Origin: Desulfobulbus oralis
GTDB lineage: Bacteria; Desulfobacterota; Desulfobulbia; Desulfobulbales; Desulfobulbaceae
DNA length: 64,000 nt
Direction of reading: 5' to 3'
NCBI RefSeq assembly: GCF_002952055.1
Contig: NZ_CP021255.1
Location: 1,835,501-1,899,500, forward strand
Shown here: positions 24,809 to 33,279 of the stretch, one piece after another
Layout of the letters: every line of letters begins with the position of its first letter
How positions within the stretch are numbered: position 1 is the stretch's first letter
Program-made: the position numbers and the translations under genes
The notes under the pieces: generated by a model
Told to the model about the DNA's origin: nothing
Seen by the model: the letters and a program-made list of their open reading frames with translations, nothing else
Databases searched by the model: none

Positions 24809-27800
24809 TTAAAAGGGCACAATTTCTGCCTGCAGCAGCATCTGTTTGGCCTCTTCCTGCCAGCTCTCTCCACCCAGACGGGTGGCCAGATAGACAGCCA
24901 TGTGTACGGGCTTCGGGCCCTTTTCCGCATGCCGGCCCAGGCCGGTCAGACAGGATGGGCAGTTGGTGACCACCATGTCATTTGGCGCGCAGTTGGGGGG
25001 GTTGGCGAAGACCGCGGCCTTGCGCTGGAGCATGGCCCTGGTAATATCCGGCCGCGACAGAGAAAGCGTGCCTGCCTCAGAGCAGCAGTGAGGTTGCCTG
25101 CTGACATCCGCAATCAGCCGCTTCAGGAGGGTTACGCCCTCGCCCCGCAACGAATCGTGGCAGGGCGTGTGATAGGACAGACGGCCTGCCTGCTGCACGA
25201 GCGGCATCTCTGCCTGGTTCAGCGCAAAGGCCGAAGCGTCCATCAGGCTGCACGAAAACGTCTCTTCCACGCCCAGTTCGTGCAGGGCCTCCCTGCAGGT
25301 ACCGCAACTGACCACCACGGCGTCAAAGACCATGTATCCCAGCATTTCCCTGATTTGACTGAGAATAATTGTGTCGCGCAGGGTGACGTCGCCGTGCATC
25401 CGGTCCTTGGCGTTGGCCCGGGCCGGAAAGCCGCAGCAGAGGTTGGCCGGCGGCAGCACCACCCGCACACCGGATTTTATCAGGATGTAGAGTACGGCCA
25501 TGGCCACGTCGCTGTAGAGCCGTTCGGAGCCACAGCCGGGGAAATAGAAGACGGTCTTTTTTATGGTTCCGTCTGGCGTGAACAGCAGGGCCTCGTTGAG
25601 CGATGTCCTGGGCAGATAGTCCCTGAGCGGGCGCGCCGCCGGAGCCGGCATGGGCGATTGCAGGAGCGCCAGCAACCGCCACCTGGCGGTTCTGATCTTT
25701 TTCGGAAGTTTTGGCAGCAGACGCGCGGCAAAGCGCTGGGCCGCGGTGCCCTTTTTCAGGACCAGCCCGCGGAAGGCCCAGTTGAAGCATCGGTTGCGCG
25801 CCTGCAGGAAGCTGAGCGACAGCTTGGTCTGCACCGGCGTGTGTTTGTAGCCGCGCTCTGTCAGGATGCGCCGTTCCAGAACAGACACTGAGGCCGTGTC
25901 GATATTGACCGGGCAGGGCGGGAGACATTTGCCGCAGAGGGTGCAGTGGTCGGCCACTTCTTCCAGATATTTCAACTGGTTAAACCGCGAGGTGTGGGAG
26001 CGCTGCATGTCGTAGAGCAGGGCCTCGATCAGCGAGCCGATGGCCAGGTTTTTGTTCCTCGGATGGAAAAACAGCGAGTTGGCCGGCGAGAACACACAGC
26101 AGTTCGGCTTGCACTTGCCGCAACGGATGCACTTGGCAATGCTTGCGGCCAAAGCTTCCAGGGAATTGTGCTGCAGAATGCGCGCCTCCAGCTTCAGGAG
26201 GTTGAAGGAAGGGGTGAAGACCCGATCCATAATGTCCGGGATGTCCAGCTTGCCCGGATTCATCAGGCCCTGGGGGTCGATCTCCCGGCGATAGGCGCGC
26301 AGCTCTTCCAGGCGCTCCGGCTCCAGAAATTTCATCTTGGTGATGCCGATGCCGTGCTCGCCGCTGACCACGCCGCCCAGCTCCACCACCTTGGCCATCA
26401 CATTTTCCGCGGTTTGTGCGGCCCGCTGCATCATTTCCCGGTCATTGGAAAAGACCGGGATGTTGACATGCACATTGCCGTCGCCCGCATGCATGTGGGT
26501 GGCAATGATGATGCGGCGCCTGTCGATGTCGTCGTGGAGACCGCGCAGGACGTCCATGAAGTCCGGATAGCCATGGAACAGCTCGCTGAGGCTCGAAAAG
26601 AGCCGTCCGCTCAGGGCTTCCTGGCGCAGCCCGGCCTCTTCGCTGGCCGCAAGCGTTTCCAGCGCGGCATCGCAGAGTTCCCGGGCCCTGGGGATCCTCG
26701 CCTCCAGCCAATCCTGATCCTCCACCGGCGCGGCCACCCCCAGATAGTTGCGGATGGAGCGGATGATGCTCTTTTGGGTGTAGCGGTCTTCGGAGACATT
26801 GTACCGGTCGATATAGCGTGCAAAATCGGCCAGGGCGTGCAGGGGCAGCACAATGTCCTCGTTCAGCTTGAAGGCGTTGGTGCGCGCGGCAATGGCGCCC
26901 AGTTGCTTGCGGGGCTTCCAGAAGCGCTCCGCCTCGTCGCTGTCGGCCGCCACAAAGATTTCGGTGTTGGGGTATTTGGTCAGCAGATCCAGCAGACGCA
27001 GCTTGCCCCGCTGAAGCTGCTCTTTGGTGTGCGCCACCATGTCGATCAGCAAAACCGCCTTGGGCGGCAGGCTGCGTGCGGCCTTGAACTTGTAGTCAAT
27101 GGCACGGATGTACTCTTCGTCAAAGTGCTCCAGCGCCATCAGCGCCTCTTCACCCTGGTTGACGAAGCACTCGGAAATGTCGACGATGACCCGGCTGGCC
27201 TCGTCCATGCTGTCGCCGAAAAATTCCAGGCAGAAGGTCTGTTTCTCGGGATATTTGTGATAGAGGATAAACTCCGCCGAGGTGATGACGCCGTCCACGC
27301 CCTCCTTTTGCAGGCCAGGCAGGCCGCCCAGCGTTTTGTTGGTGATATCCTTCCACAGTCCTTTTTTCCGGATGGCGTCGCCACGCAGGCTCACGGTCTT
27401 GAGCAGCTCGCCGTTCTGTCCCCGGACTTCAAAGGTCACCTGATCGTCCGGCAGAATTTTTCTCCGGGGATGGCCGATCCGCCGGACGGTCAGCAGGCCC
27501 GAGCCTGGCATGGCAATGGTGTAGGCCACGATGTTGTCGATGGCCGTTCCCCAGAGCACAGCGGTCTTGCCGCCGGCATTTTCGGCGATGTTGCCGCCAA
27601 TGGTCGAAGCCCAGGCACTGGTGGGGTCGGTGGCGAACACGTAGCCACGCTCCGAGGCGTAGCGCATGGCATCCTGGGTGACCACGCCGGCCTCCACCTT
27701 GAGCACGCTCAGGCCCTTTTCCTCACCCGGGCCGGCGGGCCGTTCCTGTATCCCCTCGATGTGATTGAGTTTTTCGGTATTGATGATGATGCAGTTTTCG

Positions 27801-28444
27801 GTCAGCGGCACGGCGCCACCGGTCAGGCCTGTCCCGCCGCCCCGGGGAATGATGTGCAATTTCAGGGCGGCGATGGCCTCCAGCAGGGCGGGGATCTGCT
27901 TTTCAGCGGTCGGGCGCGCCACGGCCACGGGCAGGCAGAGGCGCCAGTCGGTGGCGTCGGTGGCATGGCTGATCAGGGCAAAGGGATCCAGGCAGACATT
28001 GTCCGGCCCCACGATTGCCCCCAGTTTCCGGCGAATGAGTGCCTGCCGGGCCTTGGCCTGCTCCAGTTGGCCACGCAGGGCCGCGGCCCGCTGCCGGCAC
28101 AGATCGACCAGACGCAGCACCCTGGCGGTGCGCTCGTCGGCGTTTTTATTGTTGCGCAGCGCCGTTTTCCGGATGATGTCCAGATCCTGGTACATCTCTT
28201 TGAAGAGATAGCGGCGGCGGCGGGGCGAGTCGATCAGTTCCCGCAGGAGGAAGGGGTTGCGGTGCAGGATAAAGAGATCACCGAAAAAACGCATGAGCAG
28301 TCGGGCTGAGCGTCCTGTCACCCGCTGACTGCGCAATTCTTCCACATCGGCCCAGACCGATTCGTCAAAAAGCTGGCGAATGATGAGCCGGTCATCGGCA
28401 GAGGTAAAATTGTAGGGGATTTCCCGGTAGGTACTGGTTCTCAT
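24809..28444 (-). CDS. FAD-linked GlcD-type oxidase fused to an Fe-S/CCG-domain reductase
   Basis: A 1211-residue protein joining what are often separate subunits of D-lactate or glycolate dehydrogenases. Order: unique helical N-terminus (1-150); FAD_binding_4 domain with IIPRGGGTGLTGGAVPL and STIGGNIAENAGG; FAD-oxidase C domain with THMHAGDGNVHVNIPVF and VSGEHGIGITK (flavin-side His residues); two 4Fe-4S motifs, CIRCGKCKPNC and CTLCGKCLPPCP; and two CCG domains with CCGFPARANAKDR, SCGTCREAL, CHDSLRG and NCPSCLTG. It probably oxidises a 2-hydroxy acid and passes electrons to the quinone pool or another carrier. The substrate is not predictable. The ATG at 28444 precedes the conserved REIPYNFTSADDR; longer readings are rejected. 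Confidence 0.88.
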   Translation of the reverse strand: MRTSTYREIPYNFTSADDRLIIRQLFDESVWADVEELRSQRVTGRSARLLMRFFGDLFILHRNPFLLRELIDSPRRRRYLFKEMYQDLDIIRKTALRNNKNADERTARVLRLVDLCRQRAAALRGQLEQAKARQALIRRKLGAIVGPDNVCLDPFALISHATDATDWRLCLPVAVARPTAEKQIPALLEAIAALKLHIIPRGGGTGLTGGAVPLTENCIIINTEKLNHIEGIQERPAGPGEEKGLSVLKVEAGVVTQDAMRYASERGYVFATDPTSAWASTIGGNIAENAGGKTAVLWGTAIDNIVAYTIAMPGSGLLTVRRIGHPRRKILPDDQVTFEVRGQNGELLKTVSLRGDAIRKKGLWKDITNKTLGGLPGLQKEGVDGVITSAEFILYHKYPEKQTFCLEFFGDSMDEASRVIVDISECFVNQGEEALMALEHFDEEYIRAIDYKFKAARSLPPKAVLLIDMVAHTKEQLQRGKLRLLDLLTKYPNTEIFVAADSDEAERFWKPRKQLGAIAARTNAFKLNEDIVLPLHALADFARYIDRYNVSEDRYTQKSIIRSIRNYLGVAAPVEDQDWLEARIPRARELCDAALETLAASEEAGLRQEALSGRLFSSLSELFHGYPDFMDVLRGLHDDIDRRRIIIATHMHAGDGNVHVNIPVFSNDREMMQRAAQTAENVMAKVVELGGVVSGEHGIGITKMKFLEPERLEELRAYRREIDPQGLMNPGKLDIPDIMDRVFTPSFNLLKLEARILQHNSLEALAASIAKCIRCGKCKPNCCVFSPANSLFFHPRNKNLAIGSLIEALLYDMQRSHTSRFNQLKYLEEVADHCTLCGKCLPPCPVNIDTASVSVLERRILTERGYKHTPVQTKLSLSFLQARNRCFNWAFRGLVLKKGTAAQRFAARLLPKLPKKIRTARWRLLALLQSPMPAPAARPLRDYLPRTSLNEALLFTPDGTIKKTVFYFPGCGSERLYSDVAMAVLYILIKSGVRVVLPPANLCCGFPARANAKDRMHGDVTLRDTIILSQIREMLGYMVFDAVVVSCGTCREALHELGVEETFSCSLMDASAFALNQAEMPLVQQAGRLSYHTPCHDSLRGEGVTLLKRLIADVSRQPHCCSEAGTLSLSRPDITRAMLQRKAAVFANPPNCAPNDMVVTNCPSCLTGLGRHAEKGPKPVHMAVYLATRLGGESWQEEAKQMLLQAEIVPF

Positions 28445-28629
28445 GGTATGGCCCGAAGAAAAACGGTGTACAGGGTGGCGACCAGAATACCGGCAGACTT
28501 GCCCCGGAGCGGCCGCAGACGCAGATACAGAAAGGGCGGTACTGTACACCAAAAGAAAAAATTTCTGTACAAATCTTGCCGTGGATTTGTGGGTAGATGC
28601 CCGGCCCTTGGCACAGTATGTTTGAAAAC

Positions 28630-28666
28630 AAAAAAAGCAACCACGGAAGAAATCCTCCGCGGTTGC
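28630..28666 (-). terminator. Second of two tandem terminators after rpsT
   Basis: On the minus strand GCAACCGCGGA pairs with TCCGTGGTTGC around an 8-base loop, followed by seven T. Confidence 0.85.
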
Positions 28667-28698
28667 CTTGGCTGGAACGCTGTAAATGCGGTATGGAT

Positions 28699-28731
28699 AA
28701 AAAACAACCGCTTACTGGAAAAAGGCGGTTG
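28699..28731 (-). terminator. First terminator after rpsT
   Basis: CAACCGC pairs with GCGGTTG on the minus strand, with six T after it, starting right after the rpsT stop at 28735. Together with the next hairpin it isolates rpsT from the oxidoreductase gene. Confidence 0.75.
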
Positions 28732-28734
28732 AAC

Positions 28735-29007
28735 TCAACCCAATGGCTGCATTTTGTTGACCCGCCTCGTCAGGCGGGAAATCTTGCGGGCCGCGGTCCT
28801 CTTGTGGATGGTGCCCTTGGATGCGGTCTTGTCAATGATCGGAATGGCACGCTGCAGGGCGCTTTTGGCTTCGTCTTCCGAGCCGGCTGCAAGGGCCATT
28901 TCAATCTGACGGACTGCGCTTTTCATTGCCGACCGGTTCATGCGGTTGCGCAGACGGCGAACTTTGGACTGACGATCTCTTTTCTCGGCAGATTTATGAT
29001 TGGCCAT
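28735..29007 (-). CDS. rpsT: 30S ribosomal protein S20
   Basis: Primary 16S rRNA-binding protein of the small subunit. It has 90 residues, strongly basic. MANHKSAEKRDRQSKVRRLR is the typical S20 start, and TIHKRTAARKISRLTRRVN the typical C-terminal helix. GAGGAAG is 7 bases before the ATG. It has its own promoter and a double terminator. Confidence 0.97.
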   Translation of the reverse strand: MANHKSAEKRDRQSKVRRLRNRMNRSAMKSAVRQIEMALAAGSEDEAKSALQRAIPIIDKTASKGTIHKRTAARKISRLTRRVNKMQPLG

Positions 29008-29049
29008 ACGTCTTCCTCGTCAACAGTAAAAAGAACAGATAAAGCAGCA

Positions 29050-29078
29050 CTCATAGCCAAAGCGCCTCGTTCTGTCAA
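29050..29078 (-). promoter_or_regulatory. Probable rpsT promoter
   Basis: TTGACA (29073-29078) and TATGAG (29050-29055) are separated by 17 bases on the minus strand, giving a leader of about 35-40 bases. It lies just after the restored stop of the pentapeptide gene at 29111. Confidence 0.55.
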
Positions 29079-29110
29079 TAAAAATATCCGGGCGCAGGCT
29101 GCCGGGACAG

Positions 29111-30351
29111 TTAATTCTCCGGCGCCCCGTTCGCCGTCTTGTCCAGTATGGCGGAATCCAGCAGGGCGCCGTCCAACCGGGCGTCGGTGAGATCGGCGCC
29201 ACGCAGGTCGGCATGGTATACAGATCAGCCTTTCTGAGATCAGCCGCCTTCAGCACGGCGTTCTGTAAATTGGCGCCCTTGAGATTGGCCTGGCGCAGGT
29301 TGGCCCCGCTCAGATTGCAGCCCTGAAGCCTGGCCCGCTCCAGGTCAAAGCCCTTGAGGCTGCGATCCGAGAGGTCCAGGCCCGACAGATCGCAGTCAAT
29401 GCAGCTTTTTTGCTTGAACAGCTGCTTGATCATCTGTTCATGAGCCGCATCAGGCCCGGATGAGCCGGCCTCCGGGGCACTTTCACCCTGATCAGCCACA
29501 CTGGCCTCAGGCCTGGCGGAGGCAGCCGCCTCGGCCGGGGGCTCGTCTTCAGGGGCTGCTTCGGGCGCCGCCCCTGTGGTGCCTGCCGCGTGTGCAGCGC
29601 TTTCCTCTGGCTGCGCCGTATTGATCTCCGGTGGTGCTGGAGGCGTTTTGGCCGTGTCCGTATCGTCGGCAGGGGGGGCGGCCTGTGCAGCCGGTGCCGG
29701 GGCTGGCTGCGTCACTGGTTCTGCCTCCTGTTCATGCGGCGTCGCCACTGGTTTGGAGCGGCTGATGGCGCTTGCGTCCTTGATTTCCGGCATATCGGGC
29801 GCAACTGGCACAGCCTTGGCCGTTTGCGCCCCGACCTCTGCCGTAGCACCTGGTCCGGCGCCTGCCGGCCTGTCCGCAGCCTCTGCTGTCCCGGCCGGAG
29901 CCGGGGATTCCGGCTTCGGCTCCTCGGGTAGGGGCGGTGTTTTTTCCGGGTTATAGCCTGTAGCCGAGGCAATCTGTTCTTTGGTGACAAAAGCGCCTTG
30001 CAGAACAGCCCCGCTCAGGTTGGCGCCGCTCAGATCGGCCTGGGCAAGATCGGCTCCGCCCAAGTTGGCTCCGCTCAGGTTGGCCCCCTTCAGGTTGGCG
30101 CCGGCCAGATCCGCCAGCGGCAGATGGGCGCCGCTCAGATTGGCGCCTTCCAGATTGCCCTGGGCGAGCTGGGCCCGGGTCAGATCGGCGCCAGCCAGAT
30201 TACAGCCGGGGCAGGCTTTGCTGGCCAGAAGCGTGTCCACATTTTTTTGTACTTCTGCGGAAACCTTGGACGCAGGGGCATCACTGAAGGCCAAATTGAC
30301 ATCGCAGATGAGGGGCAGACAGATGGCCGCGAGCCGAATGATTGTTTTCAT
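29111..30351 (-). pseudogene. Exported pentapeptide-repeat protein, frameshifted near the C-terminus
   Basis: The ATG at 30351 gives a signal peptide (IIRLAAICLPLICDVNLAFS). Two blocks of A(D/N)LxX repeats follow, each introduced by a Cys-x2-Cys: CPGCNLAGADLTRAQL onward (about 15 repeats) and CIDCDLSGLDLSDRSL onward. Between them is a Pro/Ala/Glu-rich linker of about 190 residues. Pentapeptide repeats form a right-handed beta-helix. At 29217 the frame breaks: ADLRKADLY should continue HADLRGADLTDARLDGALL and stop at 29111, but a TA-type insertion shifts it into a tail ending at 29020. The rest is intact; only about 35 residues are lost. Confidence 0.8.
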
Positions 30352-30739
30352 GGGCAGGGCATGCGTGGAAAAGGGATGGGCAGCCCGCTGAAGCTGCCGG
30401 TAACGGTGCGCGATCTTTTGTATAACCGATATGCTCCGGGGCTTCAATCCTGTTTCCGGACGAGATTCGGGGGCGATGCCCGTTGCCAAAGCAGCACCCG
30501 GTCAGGGTGAGAAAAGCTCAAAAGGGCAGGGCGGGATGCTGGTAGTTGGCAGCGTCAAACACCAAGCAGCCGGAAGGAGTCCGCCATGTCCTGCGTCCAT
30601 CTGAGCCTGGCGGAGCGCATCCGCATCGAAGCGGTTGCATGCAGCCATGGGATGAGCTGCCGGGAAATTGCCGGATGCCCTGGCCGAGAAGCCATACAAG
30701 CCTTTTTCGGGAGCCGCGCCAGGGCAGCGCCAAACCTAG

Positions 30740-31581
30740 GCTCAGGCCTCATTAATCGAGATAGAATATGACGGAAGCCGCGAGGCATAGAGCTGAAAAG
30801 AAGGTATGTGCGCAGCGGTCATAACGCATGGCTATTCTCCGCCAGTCCTTGATCCTGCCAAACATGATCTCGATCTTGTGCCGCTGTTTATACAGATTTT
30901 GATCGTACGGGCAGGGGCTCTTCCGGCTCCTTCTGGGCGGGATGCAGGGCGTAATGCCTCTGGCACGCAGGGCATCACGGAACCAGTCGGCGTCATAACC
31001 ACGGTCCGCCAGCAGCTCCCTGGTCTCGGGCAAAGCATCTATGGCATCCATAAGCAGGGCGGCTCCTTTGTAGTCGCTTACCTGGCCTGCCGTGAGCTTC
31101 ATGGCCAGGGGCCTGCCGTGGCCGTCGCAAAGGGCATGGAGTTTGGAGTTCAGCCCGCCCTTTGTGCGGCCGATGCAGCGGGAAAGAGCCCTTTTTTGAG
31201 CAAACTGGCGGCGGTACGATGCGCCTTGAGGTGGGTCGCATCGATCATCACCTGGCCATCCTGTCCCGCTGTTTTTGCCAATTCGGTAAAAATGTTGTTG
31301 AAGATGCCCATCTGGCTCCAGCGCAAAAAACGATTGTAGAGCGTCTTGTACGGGCCATACTCGCGCGGCGCATCTTTCCACTGCAGGCCATGCTTGATGA
31401 CATAAATGATGCCGCTGATGACTTTCCGGTCATCGACCCGCGGAATACCATGTGAACGTGGGAAGAAGGGCTTGATACGTTCGAGTTGTTCGGCAGAAAG
31501 GTAGAAAAGTTGGCTCATGGCGTCCTCCTTGAGCACAACTAACCAGATTTGCTGCTTTTTGGCAATTAATGAGGCCTGAGC
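30740..31581 (-). mobile_element. Complete IS5-family insertion sequence, 842 bp
   Basis: The ends are perfect inverted repeats, GCTCAGGCCTCATTAAT (30740-30756) and its complement ending at 31581. They are flanked by CTAG on both sides (30736-30739 and 31582-31585), as expected for a CTAG target duplication in the IS427-like group. It carries a two-frame transposase on the minus strand and lies inside the IS30 remnant. Confidence 0.88.
30752..31518 (-). CDS. IS5-family transposase OrfAB, produced by -1 frameshifting
   Basis: OrfA starts at 31518 (AAGGAGG upstream) with LFYLSAEQLERIKPFFPRSH and contains VMIDATHLKAHRTA (first Asp). OrfB continues with RTKGGLNSKLHAL, ELLADRGYDADWF (second Asp) and HKIEIMFGRIKDWRRIAMRY (Glu), so the DDE triad is complete. 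The frames meet at AAAAAAG (minus strand, 31191-31197); a -1 slip there joins them. The zero-frame product ends at 31150. Both the site and the intact triad suggest an active element. Confidence 0.88.
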
Positions 31582-31979
31582 CTAGCTGTTGTGCCCGGAC
31601 TGCCGATTGCCGGGCCCGAAAAAGACGAAAGACGTCCGCCGCTTTCAGGGAGGCGCTTGTCCAGCGTTTGTGTGAGCTGCCACCAGACCCTGCGGCAGAC
31701 TTTGACGCCTGATAACGGTTCGGAACTGTCCGGGTTCAGGGAACTGGAGCGGGCGGACCTGTGCGCCTACTTTTGCAGGCCGCATTTGTTCGGGCAGCGT
31801 AGTGCCAACGAAAACGAGGGTGGCCTGTTGCGACAGGGCTTTCCAAGGGGCATCAGCTTGCACAAGATCACGGAGAAGATGCTGGGGAGAGCGCAGTACG
31901 ACTGAATAAGCGGTCTCGCAAATGGTTCACCTGCCAGACTCCCGTTGAAGTTTGCAACGAGCTGTTCATTGTGGGGCGT

Positions 31980-32960
31980 TCAGCGTATGGCCCCGCAGGG
32001 CGAGACCTCAAAAAATAGCATAATATAATCAAAGAAATTCTCATCAATTGCATCAATTTCTCCCCTACTTAAATAAAATACCCCCTCCCGGCCATTGTGC
32101 CAGGTGCGATCGATTAAACTGTACGTTACCTGCAGAAAAGTCACATCCTCTATCCGAATATCGGGCGGCAAATAGTGCAACCGGTCTTCCTCTTCAAGGG
32201 TAAGTACTTTCTTCCCCCTAATCTCATCGTAAGTCACCAGCTTACAGCAGTCAGGCCCATACCAGGAAATCCACGCCCCCTCGTGATGCATCACCGAAAA
32301 ACTGGCCCGGTCATTTTTCAATTCGCCAGGCAAATAGGGCAATTCCCTTTCCGGATGCATAACCTGGCCGTGCAGGATTTCCTGTACTATGTATTCATAG
32401 GTGCTGAGCCCGTCTTCCAGCCTGCCTACCAGGAGGCCAGTGCTGCTGTCCCTTTCTTCTTTCCATTTCACTTTTTTCCACCGTTCTTCCAGCAGACGGG
32501 GGACTGCCCGAATCCTGGCGCGCAGTTTTTCCTCTGAGTTGTACTCCCTTATTTTCCAGGGATAACAGGTATCGCGGCTTATCGTCAGCGGATTGCCCCG
32601 CTTGTCGCGCACCAGACCGCAGGTATTGTCCGTAATATGGGTGGTAACCGGTGGAATCTCGTCTTCGCCAAGCGCTTTATCAAGTGCCCACAGTCTTTCC
32701 ATTTCCCTGCGCCAGTAATTCTGCATGGCCCGGGCCAGAAGCTCCTCCCTGCTCAGGGGCTTTTCCGGCCGGCAGGCATAAAACGCTGCGGTTTCCTGAC
32801 GCAATTGTTCTTCTTTTTGCCGTACCCGCTCTGCTTCCGAGAGGAAATACCTTTGATATATGCCAGTCCATATCCGGCCCAGCTCATTATGGTACAGTGC
32901 AGCGCCAAGCACAGACATCAAAACAAATGCACAAAGTAAATAACGGCGTTTTTTGCTCAT
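31980..32960 (-). CDS. Membrane-anchored hypothetical protein
   Basis: The product has 326 residues with one N-terminal membrane segment (KKRRYLLCAFVLMSVLGAAL), then a long charged helical region (residues 35-90). After that comes a mixed domain with two Cys-containing elements (ITDNTCGLVRDKRGNP and DTCYPWKIREY) and repeated WISWYGPDCC-type aromatics. I do not recognise the family. The stop lies where the IS30 remnant's right flank begins, so the C-terminus may be original or cut. Its ATG overlaps the stop of the 47-residue ORF (ATGA), so the two are coupled. Confidence 0.6.
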   Translation of the reverse strand: MSKKRRYLLCAFVLMSVLGAALYHNELGRIWTGIYQRYFLSEAERVRQKEEQLRQETAAFYACRPEKPLSREELLARAMQNYWRREMERLWALDKALGEDEIPPVTTHITDNTCGLVRDKRGNPLTISRDTCYPWKIREYNSEEKLRARIRAVPRLLEERWKKVKWKEERDSSTGLLVGRLEDGLSTYEYIVQEILHGQVMHPERELPYLPGELKNDRASFSVMHHEGAWISWYGPDCCKLVTYDEIRGKKVLTLEEEDRLHYLPPDIRIEDVTFLQVTYSLIDRTWHNGREGVFYLSRGEIDAIDENFFDYIMLFFEVSPCGAIR

Positions 32961-33100
32961 AACTTATTCCCTTGGGAATCAATGGGGCGAATAAACTTCG
33001 CATCCGCGATTTCTTCAGGTTTGGGTGCCTCCTGTTGCCCCCAGAGATACTGCGAAAGCATTCTGCTGGCATAGTTTCCTTCAAGTGTAAATGTAGCCAT
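32957..33100 (-). CDS. Small protein, 47 residues, coupled to the downstream membrane protein
   Basis: A short frame starting ATG 33100 with a strong site, AAAGGAGG, 5 bases upstream. It begins MATFTLEGNYASRMLSQYLW and ends EEIADAKFIRPIDSQGNKL. It is acidic and soluble. Its TGA overlaps the next ATG by 4 bases. No family recognised. Ribosome site and coupling make it a probable real gene. Confidence 0.6.
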   Translation of the reverse strand: MATFTLEGNYASRMLSQYLWGQQEAPKPEEIADAKFIRPIDSQGNKL

Positions 33101-33266
33101 ACAATCCTCCTTTGCTTGTGTTGGTAGTTACAGGACCATCATTCAATATTCCGCAGGGACATACTTCATAATACATTGTAATATCAGAAGGTTCTTCTAT
33201 GAAACATAGTATTCAATATTGTGGATTACTGTACTCTCCAGAATCCAGCAGATTGTATGTCAACAT
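33081..33266 (-). CDS. Short ORF with one in-frame TGA (possible readthrough, Sec or nonsense)
   Basis: The ATG at 33266 has GGGAGG 7 bases upstream. It encodes MLTYNLLDSGEYSNPQY, then TGA at 33213-33215, and continues in the same frame as ILCFIEEPSDITMYYEVCPC and GILNDGPVTTN to a TGA at 33081. It runs into the start of the 47-residue ORF. The post-TGA part contains a CPC motif. A short stem (CTATG/CATAG) follows the TGA. This could be a nonsense-mutated tryptophan codon, a selenocysteine codon (selA is in this window), or two unrelated pieces. Confidence 0.4.
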
Positions 33267-33279
33267 ATCATTCCTCCCT

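Larger units (their letters stand above)
30520..31975 (+). pseudogene. IS30-family element remnant, split by an IS5-family insertion
   Basis: The left piece (ATG 30586) reads LSLAERIRIEAVACSHGMSC then REIAGCPGREA, the IS30 helix-turn-helix start. The right piece (from 31586) has LTPDNGSELSGF, YFCRPHLFGQRSANENEGG and LLRQGFPRG, the IS30 catalytic DDE part with the N-E-N-x-G-L-L-R motif, and ends near WFTCQTPVEV. The middle of the transposase is already missing in the reassembled sequence, so the element was dead before or independent of the later insertion. The left terminal sequence recurs at 57851. The right inverted repeat is not visible. Confidence 0.7.

Noticed and set aside
25946-28309. 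787-codon open frame antisense to the FAD/Fe-S oxidoreductase
   Set aside because: Shadow of high third-position GC. The sense strand has full catalytic motifs; the antisense has none.
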